From Lactifluus volemus (lineage: Eukaryota; Basidiomycota; Agaricomycetes; Russulales; Russulaceae), in assembly GCA_022376515.1 (NCBI GenBank), contig WTXI01000006.1, positions 434,001 through 498,000 of the forward strand: a stretch of DNA of 64,000 nucleotides, given 5' to 3'. Below, in pieces: positions 25,023-39,000 of this stretch. A program made the position numbers and the translations under genes. The first letter of the stretch is position 1. Each line of letters starts with the position of its first letter. The notes under the pieces are model-generated. The model saw nothing but the letters and a program-made list of their open reading frames with translations. It searched no databases and was not told where the DNA came from.

Positions 25023-25807
25023 CTAGTAGGGTTTCTTCCTATTCTTCTTCAATTCCATCTCTAATTGCTTTGCTTTGCGATGTCCAATTTCCACAGGACG
25101 GATAGCAGTACTGTCCGCCTTCTTCAGTTTGATGGGCCTGTTCCCGACATATTTGCCTGTAGAATATCAGAAACTGAAGGGGGAGAGAATGAAAAACATA
25201 CCATCCATCTGCTTCCATGCATTGAGGAAATCCTCGGGGTCAGAAAAGGCAACGAAGCCATACTTGGCCTAGTCAACTAGTGAGCGGTACTTAGAGGAAA
25301 TTAGAAACAGTAGAAGCACACCTTTTGACTTAGCCTATCCCTAATAACACGCGCCTTTTGAAACGAGGGGTATTTGTTGAACGCACCAGCAAGCACGTCG
25401 TCAGAGACATCATTACTCAGATCTCCAACAAACAAGCGGAACCATGCTGAGAACAGACGTTAATGGCATACGTGAGAAGAATAAAAAAACATACATGGAT
25501 TCCACTCAAGCAAAGTCTGGTCCTCCCATGTCTTTCCCGCGCCCTTTCTTAGGACGGTCATTCGCTTTCCGCCCTTTGCCAACTTGCCACCTGAGCCACC
25601 CTTCTTGTCAATCATAGCACCTGGAACATACACTGATTGTTGAGCAAGAATGCCGACGTCATATTCATACGCATTTGCTGGAACCGGTGGATTATGAGAG
25701 GATGTGGAGGGCAAGGGATAGATTGGGCCTTGATAGGGCTGATGATAGGGATTGACGTCGGAAGAGGAAGACGCCTGGTATTGACTCTGATTAGGGTTTG
25801 AGTACAT
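25023..25807 (-). CDS. RRM protein, RBM42-like
   Basis: Four exons: 25495-25807, 25322-25446, 25202-25268 and 25023-25156, total 212 residues. The N-terminal half is disordered and rich in Pro, Ser, Gln and Tyr. One RNA-recognition motif follows: RNP2 WFRLFVGDL, then LAGAFNKYPSFQKARVIRD, RNP1 KYGFVAFSDPEDFLNAW and GKYVGNRPIKLKKA. The tail is basic (KQLEMELKKNRKKPY). The region before the RRM (GKTWEDQTLLEWNPSWFRLF) resembles RBM42, a single-RRM protein associated with spliceosomal and stress-related mRNPs. The start is placed at MYSNPNQ. It is divergent from RPL5, with 317 bp between starts. Confidence 0.85.
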
Positions 25808-26124
25808 GCTAATGGTCGATGAACAAAGGGAGGAGCTGTGTGGCCTCACCGTTGAAGCGACGCGGCTACCGTCACTGGATTATGTAATTGTCTACGGCCC
25901 GGCTGGTAAACTTTAATTGATCCCATCTGGACCGACCAACCAACCAATTCATTCGTCGACTTGGAGGTTTATCCTCGTTAAACACAAGGTGAGCTGCTTT
26001 TGTGTATCTATCGCTATTTCAATTCGTGTACTTGGATTAAGTCTTGTTGAAAGAGCCTACTGTCTTGGCAGTGGATGGATGTGCCTGTTTGTGGATGGAC
26101 TATCGGTGCTGACTTTGCCCCCAG
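25808..26124. promoter_or_regulatory. Bidirectional promoter, RBM42-like and RPL5
   Basis: 317 bp between divergent starts. GTGAGC near 25989 and a pyrimidine stretch ending CCCCAG directly before the RPL5 ATG suggest an intron in the RPL5 leader, which is common in ribosomal protein genes. Confidence 0.4.
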
Positions 26125-27268
26125 ATGCCATTCGTCAAGAAGGTCAAGTCTGATGCATATTTCTCCCGTTTTCAAGTCAAATATCGTCGCAGAAGAGAGG
26201 GAAAAACCGATTGTACGTTACATTGCTATATCCACAGAACCTCCATAACGGTACTACCTGCCAGATTATGCCCGCAAGCGATTAGTGTCGCAGGCAAAAA
26301 ATAAATAGTGAGTCAACACATTAACCTGTGACTCTGGTTTCTAAAACACAGACTTAGCAACGCACCCAAGTATCGCCTTGTCGTTCGTTTCACCAACAAG
26401 GACATCATTGTCCAAATCGTCTATGCGCGCCTCCAAGGTGACTTTGTACTCGCTGCTGCACATTCACGAGAGTTGCCGCGCTATGGCATCAACCATGGCC
26501 TCACAAATTGGACTGCAGGTGCCCCACATATTTTCGAATAACAACGCCCTTTCTCTGACCTCGAGTCCTGCAGCATATGCTTCCGGTCTTCTAGTTGCCC
26601 GTCGCGCGTTGACCAAGCTGGGCCTGGCTGACAAGTACCAGGGCGTCACAGAGCCGGACGGTACCATAGCTTTGACTGAGGCTCTTGACGGTGACGATTC
26701 TCGACCTTTCAAGTGTTATCTCGACGTCGGTTTGAAGCGTACTTCTACCGGTTCGCGTGTTTTTGGCGCTCTCAAAGGTGCTAGCGATGGTGGTCTCTAC
26801 ATTCCCCACAACGAGAAGCGCTTCCCTGGCTATGACCCAGAAAGCAAGGAGCTGGATTCTGAAGTTCTGAAGAAGTATATTTTTGGTGGGCATGTGGCAG
26901 AATATATGGAGAGCTTAGAAGAAGAGGATGACGAGCGGTATGTATACATTCTGTATTTTCTTTGACAGATGCTTACCTGACCTCTTCATAGCTTCAAGAA
27001 GCAATTTTCCACCTATCTCGCGGATGGGATTGGCTCGGAAGACATCGAGGAGATCTACACCAATGCCTATGCAGCTATTCGTGAAGATCCAACTTTCCAG
27101 CCATCGCAAAAGACCAAGGATTGGAAGGCAGAAAGCAAGAAATATGCAACCCCTCGCCTGACTCTTGAGCAACGTAAGGCCAAAATCCAGGCTAAGATCG
27201 AGGCATTCAAAGCCAATGGTGGAGGTGCCGCGGGTGAAGACGAGGACGAGGACGAGGATGAAGAATAA
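26125..27268 (+). CDS. RPL5: 60S ribosomal protein L5 (uL18)
   Basis: Five exons: 26125-26212, 26265-26307, 26358-26518, 26574-26937 and 26992-27268, total 310 residues with all phases closing. Family features: [85 protein letters not shown] and [20 protein letters not shown], with an acidic C-terminus ([11 protein letters not shown]). uL18 binds 5S rRNA with uL5 and enters the 60S subunit as a 5S RNP. The acidic extension is slightly longer than in yeast (297 residues). No frame problems in this gene. Confidence 0.96.
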
Positions 27269-27652
27269 TTGGCCATTACTCTCTCACGGAGACATGGTTT
27301 CCTATTATACACTCTCATATCTTGCGCGCTCATACCTACTTGGTGTGTCGTATCGGCTTAACTCAGTCCACAAATGAGTATGCAGTGTCTCCGTATACTA
27401 CCTACAATTCGAGATACTCGCAAGCTAACATGCGTCTCTATGGCCCTGCCAATGATTGTTCTATGACCTCTCGTACCCATGAAAACATGGTGGTCGATCC
27501 TGTGACATATGTCTTGGAGACCATTTTTTCCTGCCCGGTGAGGCGAAAAACTCGCGATACAGAACACTGCAAATCGTCCTCGCATGCGACGGAGAATGTT
27601 CTATAAAAGGGATGAGTGTTACAGCACTGGTCAGCACCTTGAAGATTGGTCC
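27269..27652. other. Intergenic, convergent 3' UTRs
   Basis: About 380 bp between the RPL5 and MED17 stops. No coding features; presumably two overlapping 3' UTRs. Confidence 0.4.
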
Positions 27653-29724
27653 TCACAGTGTGTAGCCATCCCATTTTCCGACAGCCCGATTCATGGGTAA
27701 GTCAATGATCCAAGTGCCGCTCAGCCGATCGGACATCTCCGTGCCCATCTCACAAATTCGTTGAAGGAGACAATGTTCTGTCTCGTCACGAAGGAGCTGG
27801 ACGAGCTGGGGAATGGAAGAGAGAGGGAGAGTTGCTTGAGATAGATGCGCAACCAAGGATGAAGGTGATGAAAAGGTAAAGCGCAGACTTCGACTATACG
27901 GTAATTGAGTTAGGTAGTCGCTTCTTTAGACTCGGTCTACTTGCCTGTTATCAATACGAATGACGGTTACGCCACCAATGCGGCCTGTGCCATTGCCGAT
28001 CAGGGACTCGACAACCTCACTGCTGTTCTCGCCGACGGCGTCGAAGTAAAATTTCACAGGGACTCCACCGCGACGCAAAATTTGAACGACCTTGTTCGTC
28101 TCTGCCTTCACGCGGATGCAAAAGTATTCATACTGTAAGAGATCAATGACGAGTTGCAGAAGAGACTGCGTGGGTGGAGTGGGAGCTAGTGGAAAGGCAG
28201 GATCTGCATGTGGCTTTGGGACTGACGCCTCTGGAACTCCAATCCTAATGAGCCTCCTGTGAGTGTGTTCACGGAGAAGGAGAAGATGAAGGAGGTTATA
28301 GATTAAATCGCATTTAGCTCGCAAGATGGTATCAACGTCTGATGTCTGTGCCACATGCGCATCTCGCTCTACCTGATTCGGAGTCTTTCAGTTTGAACTA
28401 CAGAAAAAGTCGCGTTAGACCAACCAGTTCGAACCGTATCTCCGTGTCTTGAGTAGCTTCGACGACAAGAAGCCTCTCGGAAACGCGTACAGAGCTTGTA
28501 GGTAGGACGCTCGCATCCCTGATCAACAAGGAGAATATTTCTTGTTCCAGGACTTCACGTTGCGCCTCGCGGAGAGTAGCTTGCAAAGGGTCGCCATCCT
28601 CAGGTTCGTTCGCCAGACTGTTGCATGCTGTCCTTTCCACCCCAGAGACATGCCTGGTCTTAATACTGATGCAAAGGACTGTTCTTTGTCTTCGTGGGAA
28701 TACTATCGGTTCCTGAGAGCCGGGTGTCCCAAGTTGACCAGTCGCTCTTTGGCGAAAGACAGGCCACGCTTTGAGAACGTGGGTGAGTGCTTGCACATGG
28801 ATTTGCAAAACGGCGTACATTCAGAGAGACCGAATGATATCAAGAAGTCTTTGGTTGTCCGGTCTGCGCCTCGACCGACGGGTACACCCAAGGGCAGAGG
28901 CGCAGGAGCGAGGCCCCAGTTTCGCCGTCTTATTTTCAGAGCATCCATCCAATACCGTGCACCTACGCCATGACCGCGTTCGACGGCGATCACGGCGGAT
29001 TTGAATAGATCAGAGGCTTTTCTCAAGGCCTCGTCCTTTCCTCCTGCCACCAGACGCGCATTGAACGACTGCACGGATGGAATCGAAGGCGGCATCGATA
29101 CCGAAGAGGAGGCTAGGATATCATTCGGGAGCGTGGAAACAGTTGAAGGATCTACAAGTGGGGCTGAGGGAATACTGGCAGGCCCAGGTGCAACGGATGA
29201 CGCGTAAAGGGTGAGGACATCCTTGGCAAGTGTCATCTCGCCAAGTGCAATGCTGGAGAGCTCTAAGCGGAAGCTTGCAGATCTGTACACGAGTCACACA
29301 TACTGTAACTTGGGTAATATATCGAGTCTCATGTTCGATAGAGCTTCAGGGGACATCGACTCGGTATTCTGACTGTCTGACGAGTTATTCATGACATCTC
29401 CCGACTGAGAAGACGAAAGGTGGTCCTCGCTCGCCGATTTGTTGGCCTGACGTTGCTCCGGGTCTTGATTAAAGAAGTCTGAACCTCGCTCTGAGAACAT
29501 ACGTCTTAAATTCTCTCCAAGCCGTGTGCCTGGTTGTTCGTCCCTATCCGTAACCTGCGCAATCAGCGGGTACGGGTATACATGAAGAGATTTGAAGCGC
29601 ACGGCTCGAAGATATAGCGGCCATCTGGCGTGATATCGTATACGGTGGGTATAGGGCGACCAAGGTCGTCTTTGTAGAGTCTTTCGAGAGAGAGCTTTAG
29701 ACCAGTCCCTCTAAATTCTGACAT
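27653..29724 (-). CDS. MED17: Mediator complex subunit 17
   Basis: Six exons: 29603-29724, 29304-29543, 28819-29252, 28425-28768, 27945-28372 and 27653-27893, total 602 residues in frame. Family features: KLSLERLYKDDLGRPIPTV at the N-terminus, TRLGENLRRMFSERGSDFF, LDILPKLHIALGEMTLAKDV, LKIRRRNWGLAPAPLPLGV, LSESWPVFRQRATG, EQEIFSLLIRDASVLP and KCDLIYNLLHLLLLREHTHR. Med17/Srb4 is the central scaffold of the Mediator head module that contacts RNA polymerase II in the nucleus. The intron 27894-27944 has a GC donor (AG|GCAAGT); using it joins IRIDNS to RSLRFTFSS in the expected way. No frame lesions. The gene is divergent from a Zn2Cys6 factor. Confidence 0.9.
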
Positions 29725-29914
29725 GCGATGGCACTATGGGACTGACTATGGGGTCCGGGTCATTCCGAGCCGAGTCCCGAGTGGTGACCGGGCAAAGCGA
29801 TGACTCGGAATTCCGGTTCCTGTCTTTCGTTTTTTTTTTTTTGACAACACAATCCACCACTCGGTTCGAATGGCCCATAGCCTCGTCCAGTCTCCCAATG
29901 AATCTCCAGGACAA
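29725..29914. promoter_or_regulatory. Bidirectional promoter, MED17 and Zn2Cys6 factor
   Basis: 190 bp between divergent starts, containing a T13 run at 29829-29841 and repeated CGAGT/GAGTC words (29768-29811). A poly(dT) tract of this kind is typical of nucleosome-depleted fungal promoters. Confidence 0.45.
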
Positions 29915-32875
29915 ATGTCTCCTCAACCATCCATAAAGCGAAAGAAATTGGATGAGGACGACTTCAATGGGTCCAAGAAAGCTCGAACCCGGGTCAGGTT
30001 CGGCTCTCTCATCCTCAGAATGTGCAGGTCCATCTAATGCCGATTAGCTACTCCTGTGGAGAATGTCATCGTCGTAAGCAGAAGGTGCGTTCAGAATTCC
30101 AATCACCGTCGGATCCTCATATCGTTTGCCTCCTCGTCATAGTGTGACCGCCAGGTTCCCTGCTCTCACGTACGCTTCGGTACACAAGATCAACACCGAG
30201 GATGCGCTTAACTACATTTTCAGTGTGTGGCTCGTAAGGTACCTGAGCTGTGTAAAGCATATACCCCTGGCAAACCAGATCAAGATATCCACCTTCGCCT
30301 TGCTCGACTTGAGCACATCATTGAACTTGCGTTGCCTCAATATGCGTCGGGGTCTGGCCTCTCTTCTAAGGATGGTTGGCACAGAGACGCTGCACGGTCG
30401 CTTTCCCCTAGTGCCGATGCAGGTACACACTCCCAAACAGAGGAGGATGACTTTGGCAGCGGTACATTTCAGAGCGGAAAGTGGTATGGGACCAGCGCGT
30501 CGGGGAGCATCGCATCCGCTTCAGTATTACAACAGGTGAAGGTTGTATCTCTGCCTTCTCCTCGATACTCAAAGTCGTTATCAGCTTCAGGATGTCGTAC
30601 CTAGCGCTCAAACGGGCTCCTCGGCGTCTTTGCTCTCCAGCCCACCCATAGGCGATGACACAAAGACTTTCGTGGCGGCTATCGAGTCTGTTCCGCAAGA
30701 TGCCGAACCCACCGCAGCGGACAATCTCAAGGCACTCATTCAGGACTGTGGAGTTGCTCCTCATAAGATAACAGAACTTGTTCAGGAGCTGCCGCCACGA
30801 AGGCTTGCGGACGTTTTGGTTGATTTCTATTTTGCTTCCATGTAAGCTTCTATGCCTTTGATTAACACATCTCTGACAAGAAACAGAAATTGGACACGTT
30901 ACCCTATTTCCGAACGGGACTTCCGAAGGTCTTATGCTTCAGTTTGTGCGAATGGTGTCAGCGTTCACCCGAATGACGTCCGATTTTTACCATTGCTCTT
31001 TGTCGTTCTGGCGATCTCTGTTCGTGTCGCACCGGAGCACCTAGCGGGGGATGCCAGGAGCAGGAGACTGACATCTCTCAGGTATTACTGGTCATGTGTG
31101 TCCGCCTTCTCATTCACCTGATCACTTCCTCTCAACCCCAACTTCGATTGGTTTAATAGCACGACGATCTATGCTTATTGCTGCGGCCATACAACCGGAC
31201 TCCTTGGATATGGTCCTAACGCGGCTTCTGGTGAGCTAACTGGTCCATCTGCTTGTGCTGTGAAACACGCTGAGGTTACACCAGAGTGCGCGTTACCTGA
31301 CTTTCGATCGTCGGATAACTGAGTGCTGGGGTCAGTTAGGCGCAGCGGTACGAACAGCACAGGTAAGACATACCCTTCGCCACGATAAGTTTCGACTCAT
31401 AGACTCGGAGGCTCTTGGTTTGCATCGAGACGCGTCGAGAATGGTAAGAAGCAGTTCCACGCATACTGTGACTATAAGATCAACGACCTTTAGGGTTTGG
31501 ACCCCGCGCAAGTCGAGTATCGCCGGCGTATCTGGTAGGTTCTTTCTTCTCAAGTCTCTCTCCGAACAAAGCAATTGACTTGCGTAGGGCATACTTGTAT
31601 CATGCAGATCGTTCGTATGCACTCTTTCTGGGAAGACCGAATGCAATCCAAGATGAATACTCCTCGACCCATCCACCCCTCAATGTTGAAGATGAAGTCA
31701 GTCACTCCGAATTTCGCAAACCACCACCTTTAACAACCCCAACTCGTATGACGTTTGCTATTTTGCGCCACAAACTTGCTGGAATTATTGGTCGCATAGT
31801 CCACCACTTCCAGCAAGTTCGACAGCATAGCCATTATTCCGATGTGCTAGCTATAGACGACGACATTCTCAAGTTCCTCGACAATCTTCCTCCGCATTTT
31901 GCGATGAATTTTGACGCGTCCTTGGATGAAACGCACCCATATCTTCCCGCTCATCGGTTTCTTATCCTAACGGAGATATTCTTTATTCGCATAAGCCTTC
32001 ATCGACCATACCTCCTGCGTCGCCTTGGGTCTGATCGTTACTCTCGTTCACGAAGTGCTTGCTTTGTCTCTGCTATCAAGGATTTGGAAATCAGGAAATC
32101 GATGACCTCAAAGCTTTCCCAAGAAACGCTCGTCGCTCTGAACATCGCATATCGAGCGTTCCAGAGTGCGATGGTCGGCGGCATTTATCTTGTCTTATAT
32201 CCGCGAGGTAGTGTGGCGGATAAAATGCACGCCATCTTGGATACATTTTTGAAGGAGCACGAAGGGATAAGGGAAATGGACGAGACTACGCGCAGGGAAG
32301 TCAAAATTATCGAGTTCCTGAAGGCCAAGGCGTCTAAAATAGAGGCTTCTATCAATGAAGCGTCCGACTTCGAAGAGCCTTTGGAACCTATGACCTCCGT
32401 TGACACGAAACCACTTCTGAATGTCCAGAAGCCAGCGTCTCGCAGCGCAGCCTTTACCCCTCTCCACATCAGTGGGCCTATTTCCCCAAGGCTGGGAGTT
32501 GACCAAGCTTCGCTTGGCCAGGTCCTTCCATCCCCTACCATTCAGCGACTGCAAGGCGAATCAGGTAATGAGACGTCCAATTCAGGAAGTCCCACAGCAG
32601 AAGACGAGTCCGCTGCACAGAATCTCCTAGATCAATGGTACAATGCTGTTAGCATGCCAAGCGGGCCCGGGGGGGACGGTTCTTTGGACTTCGCTGGTCT
32701 CCCCTGGGGTGGTTTCGGAAGTACCGATCTATCTGGGTGGTTTGGCACGACACCATCACCGGAGAATCCAGCGAGCATCGACGCTAATCCCAGCATTGCG
32801 GCAGTTTCTGACGGATCTGACTGGAGTTATTGGGAGCACCTTGTAGAGGAGATCAGGGGAGGACCAGCATCATAG
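29915..32875 (+). CDS. Zn(II)2Cys6 transcription factor with fungal-specific TF domain
   Basis: Eleven exons: 29915-29997, 30048-30084, 30143-30169, 30224-30535, 30585-30841, 30887-31095, 31160-31230, 31285-31362, 31411-31443, 31494-31534 and 31588-32875, total 811 residues in frame. The zinc cluster spans residues 31-59 with spacing C-X2-C-X6-C-X5-C-X2-C-X8-C (SCGECHRRKQKCDRQVPC and onward), after a basic stretch (KRKKLDEDD, KKARTR). The middle homology region follows: VDFYFASINWTRYPISERDF, RYYWSSRRSMLIAAAIQPDS, GAAVRTAQALGLHRDASRM and IWAYLYHADRSYALFLGRP. The C-terminus is acidic and Gly/Trp-rich, a possible activation domain. It is a nuclear regulator; its targets cannot be told from sequence. 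The extra exons inside the zinc cluster are small (37 and 27 nt). Confidence 0.88.
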
Positions 32876-33092
32876 CTTATTGCGGCTGTGTGTACTTATA
32901 TTTAGCACGTGATATGTGACATTGTGTTACTTTCCATCACGTGATGTCACGACCTTCAGGGTCAAACGCGTCTGGAGCGTCACGCGCTTAACGCCTTTCA
33001 CCCCATCTCGTGTGGGTTCAGTGCGGGCTCTTGCCCTCTCGTCTTATCAACTCCCCGTGTGACAAACTTTCTTGTGGCTCTTTAGTTCAAAG

Positions 33093-36000
33093 ATGGATGC
33101 GGCGCCCCATCTTGGGACTGCCGCAGATCTCGAAATGCGGACTGCTCGAGTGGCAGACCCAGCTCTCGGTGGGCACTGTTATGTTGCATCCTACCGGCCA
33201 ACACCCACCAACGTTATCTTTGCAGATTTAACACGTAGACTTGCGGCTGCTACTGAGCTGCGTGACATGATAGATAATGTCCGCGATGTAGAGGCCACTC
33301 GAGTATACCTTCAAACAATTCCTGCTCTGCTTGACCTTCTCCGCTCGAATGAGCCTGCCTTCCAAAGGGAAACTATGGAGTACCCATTTAGGCGTGTCAT
33401 TGTGGAAATCCTTCAGCGTCTTGCTCCGACAGAGGGTGCACGCTCTCTGGTCACTGGCGTGTTTCCTGGCATGTTACATCTCTTGCGTCACGACAACGAG
33501 GAGATTGGCGTTGCTTGTTGTAAAACACTCAGCGAGATAATTCGCACCCATCGCACTCTTCCGGAGGAATTAGTCTCGCAGTTTATGGCTGTATTCCAAG
33601 AATTGTCTCGGAACATCCCCTCACTCGCTACGGAGTACCTATCAGAAGACTCTACAGTTCTGGATGCCAACGTCGTCCTTCCTAGCATGCGCAGCTTCAG
33701 GGTTCTCAAAGAGATGGGGATTGTTGTGTCCGCCTTCATGCGCGATCAACGGCAGTCTATCCTCGCACTCATTCAAAACAGTCTTCCTTTACATTTTGAG
33801 GTCCTCGCAGTTGAGGCTCCTGCACAAAAGAAAGCAAGGGAAGACTACGAAGCCATGGGAGGCTTCTGGTCAGGAATGTCCGGGACCATACGTAATCCTC
33901 ATGCATATAGTGATCTTATTCTTGCTCAAGTCAAGGTAGACTCTGCCCATCAAGCCTCAGCTTCATCACACTTACAGTCTTTTTTTAGATGCTATCTTAC
34001 ATCGCCTATGTTTTGCGGGGTCTAGGAGACCAGCATGAATCTCATGGAGATAGCCTTCTCCTGGCCTCATTGCGATTACTGCAGGATATCCCTGCACACG
34101 ACATCTCTTCAAGACGGGTATGCACTTGCATATTTACTTCATCATCTTCTGATCAAGCGGATTTAGGAACTTCTAACTTGCTTTCGAATCCTTGTAGCTA
34201 CGCCATATCGTGGGGCACTCCTTCCCCAAGTCGATAAACTCTTGGACGAGAATGTGCTACTTGGTCCTAGCTTTGGCAGCAGAGAAGCTCTTCGGTAAGT
34301 CCACGGAATTTGAGATGCAATACTCCTCTTAATGTCTTGCTCGCCAGTCCGACAGCGTATGCGGCGGCGGCGGATCTAGTTCACTATCTTCGCAGCGATC
34401 TATCACCTCGGCAGCTAGCCCACTTCATCCACGTGTACTCGCGTGTGATTCACAATCCTTGTCTCTCTAGCAGCGTCCACACTCTAGCAGGAAAGATGAT
34501 GTTTAACCTCATAGAAACCGTAGTGGCCAAGGACACTCCTGTGGGCGCTGCCAAGGTCCTAGCTGCTCTAATGGAAACTTGCGTGGACAGGCTTGAATCG
34601 CTTGCCGCAGTGCTCGATGAGGTCCAGCAACGATCGGAACGTCAGAAGAATGGGGAAGTAGAGCCAGGAAACGTTTTCATGGTGGAAAAGGCACGCCCCG
34701 TCTCCTGGGCTGTGTATGCCGCGGACGAACCAGATAATGTCTTATCAGGTCTGTTCGCTGAATCTCCTTCTTCACAACACCCCCTAATGCGACACCAGAG
34801 TTCCGGCTTTTATTCAGGACTTTTGCACATGGCTTACGAGCCTGCCTCGGTTCCCTCAAGAAAATCGATGCACCAGTCCCTGACGGATCGCTCATGCTGA
34901 GGCTTTTCGAGACATGTATCCGTTGTATGAGCTTGTATGATACTGACCCGCGCGAAGGATCTGAGCCCATGGAAATGCTAGTTGGCGCCCTCCTTGAGAT
35001 TAACCCCCACATTTTCCAAGAAGTCTGGACACTGAAGGTCGATTTTTTCTTCCAAACCGCCCAAAAACGGCCCCACATTCTCCAGATATGCCAGGCTCTT
35101 TTTGGTCGCGAACCCACCACCGCCATTCTAGTCTCAGTCGTTCTACGCCACCTCATTTCTAACCTTCCGCAACTTGGGGAATATGACGACTCGACAGCAG
35201 TCATCACAATCCGGTTATTCAAGATGGCATTTGGGGCGATTGTCATGTACCCTCAGCACAATGAACCTATTCTCGCCTCTCATTTATCTCAGCTTATTAC
35301 GGAATGCTTTCCGCTGGCTGCCAAAGCCACCAAGCCAACCAACTATTATCACCTTCTGAGGGGTTTATTCAGAGCTATAGGTGGCGGCGGAGGTCGCTTT
35401 GAACTTTTATATAAGGAGGTGCTCCCCCTTCTGCAGGAGATGTTGGAGAATCTCAATCGGCAACTTCTGTCTCCGAGGGTTATAGTCGAGATATGCTTGT
35501 CGAGCTGTGCTTGACAGTACCGTTACGCTTAACACATCTTTTACCTCACCTATCCTACTTGATGAAGCCCTTGGTGTTGGCTCTCCGCGGTGGACCGGAA
35601 CTTGTGGCGCAGGGACTCAGAACATTGGAGTTATGCATTGACAACTTAACCCCAGATTTTCTAGACCCCACTCTCAACACAGTTCTTCGGGAGCTTATGG
35701 AGGCACTCCAAAGCCACTTAAAACCTCTCCCTGCTAATCACCAAAATGCACATACAACGCTTCGAATTCTAGGCAAACTTGGTGGCCGTAATCGCCGCCT
35801 TTTGGAGAAAGAACCAGAACTAAAGTACCGTCATGTATCGGATCCTGCCCAGGCGTTCGTATCCTTCGGAGGGAGCACACAAGGTCTCGAGCTCGGTCCG
35901 GTTACGACGATGGCTCTAAAGGTTTTGAAGAAGCAGACATCGCCCTATCGTCAGCAAGCCCTTGATTTTTTGCAATGCAATGTTGCTACACTCCTGAACA

Positions 36001-39000
36001 ATGTACGTACGTGCACTATCTTGCGATCACCATATTTTCACAGTTGGTGCAGGGCTTGCGTGGGCGAGAGCGGGAAGAAGTGTTCATTCACTGCTTAGAA
36101 GGCATGTTCGACGCCATCCATCAACCAGACGTGCAGGAGAAAGCCGAAGCCTTTATTCGTGAACTCGCCCATTACGTGTTTGGTGCTGAAATCCGCAGAA
36201 CAGTTACCCTGGACAAGGCGATGCGACGCTATGCGAGTCTCCTATTCGCCGCATTTCTTGACGGCCTTTGTCATGGGCTCTCAAGGGAGAACGCCGCTGA
36301 AGCATCCAGAGCCACTGATCTGGCGAACTCGTTGATTCAAGATCTTATCACCCTCGGGGGTTCGGGTGAGGCGTCTACCCAAGACTTAATACCGCTACTC
36401 CACCACGTTGCTGGGCGCTTCATGGCTCTATGCCTTGATGAACCATGGGTTCGAAAGAAGGCTGGATGCAGCGGGATCAAACTCATTCTCAACCTTCCGG
36501 ACTTCGGGGCCAAATGGATCAATGACCGCGAGGTCGATCTTGTCCGAACATTATTACACGTACTAAAGGACATGCCTCATGATTCAGCCCGGGATATTGA
36601 CGACATCTTGAACACCTTAACTCGCGTACTGCGTCTCAGTAACTTCGACTCTTCGGTTCAGACTTTGGAACCTAATACAGCCAAACTGGCTCACCTCACC
36701 GGAATTTTCTTCACGGAGTTGTCAAGTTCCAATGCTATCGTCAGAAAAGCCGGAGAAACATGCATAGCGCTTCTCTCAGAAATCACTGGACAAACCATAC
36801 ATAGCCTTCTCATGCCTCATCGTGAGCGCATGCTCCTGGGGATATACACGAAACCCTTGCGTGCCCTCCCATTTCCGATACAAATTGGAATCATTGAGGC
36901 AATGAGATACTGTGTAAGCCTCGACCCTCCTCTTCCCGAGTTGAACGACGAGCTATTACGACTGCTACACGAAGCCTTGGCACTCGCAGACGCTGAGGAT
37001 GCCGGTTTGCTGGGGAGGGGAAATGCTCGGCAAAGTACTCTGGACATCACGAAGCTGCGCGTGGCCGCGATCCGACTTTTAACTGCTTCGATGCCCATCA
37101 CGGAATTCTTTTCCAAGCAGCCGCAAACCCGCCAAAGGTTAGCTTCCTCCGAGTGTACTATTACAGATCCGCTGACATTCGATCAGGGTGACAAGCGTAT
37201 ATTTCAAATCACTCTATTCGCCTTCTGCGGAAGTCAAGGAAGTTGCCCATGAGGGCCTTCGAGTCGTGCTCACCCACCAGAACCGTTTGCCTAAGGAGCT
37301 TCTGCAGACCGGATTGCGCCCCATATTGATGAACCTCGCTGATCCAAAGCGCTTATCCGTTCTTGGTCTGGAGGGACTGGCACGCCTACTGGAGCTTTTA
37401 ACGAACTATTTCAAAGTGGAGATAGGATACAAGCTACTTGATCATTTCCGTATAGTTGCCGATCCTCAGACATTCTCAAAGCTTCCCCCCACTGATACCG
37501 AGGGTATCACAAAGCTCGTCCGCCTTGCCAACATCTTCCACTTACTTCCCGCTGCTGCCAACGTCTTCCTCGAGAGTCTGATAAACGCAATAGTTCAGGC
37601 AGAAGCGCAAATGCATTACTCGGGCTCGAGCCCTTTTTCGACCCCATTGGCCAAGTACCTAGATCGGTATCCATCTGAAGCCGTGGATTTTTTCCTGAGA
37701 CACTTTCACCTTCCCCGGCACGTGCGGACATTTAGAAGTATCCTCCAATCCCGCCTGTCATCAAATCTGCAACGCGAGTTGGAATCGCGGACTCCAAGTA
37801 TAATCCGCGATTGCTTGAAAGGGAGCAATCCGGCTTTGGTCGCGCCAGCTCTCCAAGTCTTCTCGGACCTCGCTGACAACAATCCAAGCTGGACGTCCGA
37901 GCATCCATTTGTGGTAGAAGCCCTGCTCGACGTTTGGCGTGCAGAGACACCTCCGGCAGAAGATGATGCATCTGCAATTTCCGCAGCTGCCAAGCGGCAC
38001 TCCCTCATTACTTCTATCTTCGAGGGTGTTCTTAGGTGTCAACCTCGAGTTGACATACTCTTCGACCTTATCACGATTTACACGCGCAACCTTCCCATGG
38101 ATCTAGTCCGCATTACACGTTTTCTTCTCAATCGTGTAGCCTTCAGCGACGACGTTTTCTATCAACGATGCGTATTCTTCCGCTTTTTGAACCGATTCTC
38201 CGACCCTTCTTTCAGTTGGTCCGACAAAACCCACTTCATTCGCGTCTTCATAACCCCGATACTTCTTTATCGAGCTCGATCAACCTCCAAAGATGCTTTG
38301 TTAGATGACGACCTTGTGTCGTATATTCACCGGCGTATCTGGATTCCAATGCTCAACGGCACAGCATTCTCCGAGGCCGACGACGCTTTCCATGTCGAGC
38401 TTCTGCACTTTACTGCTGTCCTCGTTGAACATTACCACTCCTCATTAGAAGTGGCGCGGAAAGATATAATCAAGTGCGCCTGGCAATACATCAACAGCGA
38501 GGACACCTATGTGAAACAAACTACGTTCCTTCTCGCTGCACGGTTTTTCAAGAATTTCCCAACACCTCCGAAGTTTATACTCACAGTTTGGACTGGGTTA
38601 CTCAAGCCTCCGCCTTCACACAACGAAGCAAGGTCCCTGGTGAATCAGTCTCTGGATATCTTAGCGCCATCCATACCCCAAGAAGTGGGCTACCCTGTGT
38701 GGGCCAAAACAACTCGGCGCTTGCTCGAAGAGGAGAATAGTCAATCTATGATTATGACTGTTTATCACCTCATCGTTCGCCAACCGGAGCTCTTCTACTC
38801 TGTACGCGCCCTGTTCGTTCCCCATATCGTGAACTCCCTGGCCAAACTTGGGTTGCACTCGTCAGTGTCTGGTGAATCAAGATCTTTGTCAATTGACATC
38901 ACCCAGACCATCTATGACTGGGAACAACGAGCTGCCAAACAGAGGGCATTTTCTGCCACCTCAACAGGGCCAGTCCCTAGCCAAATCTGGATGACTCCAC

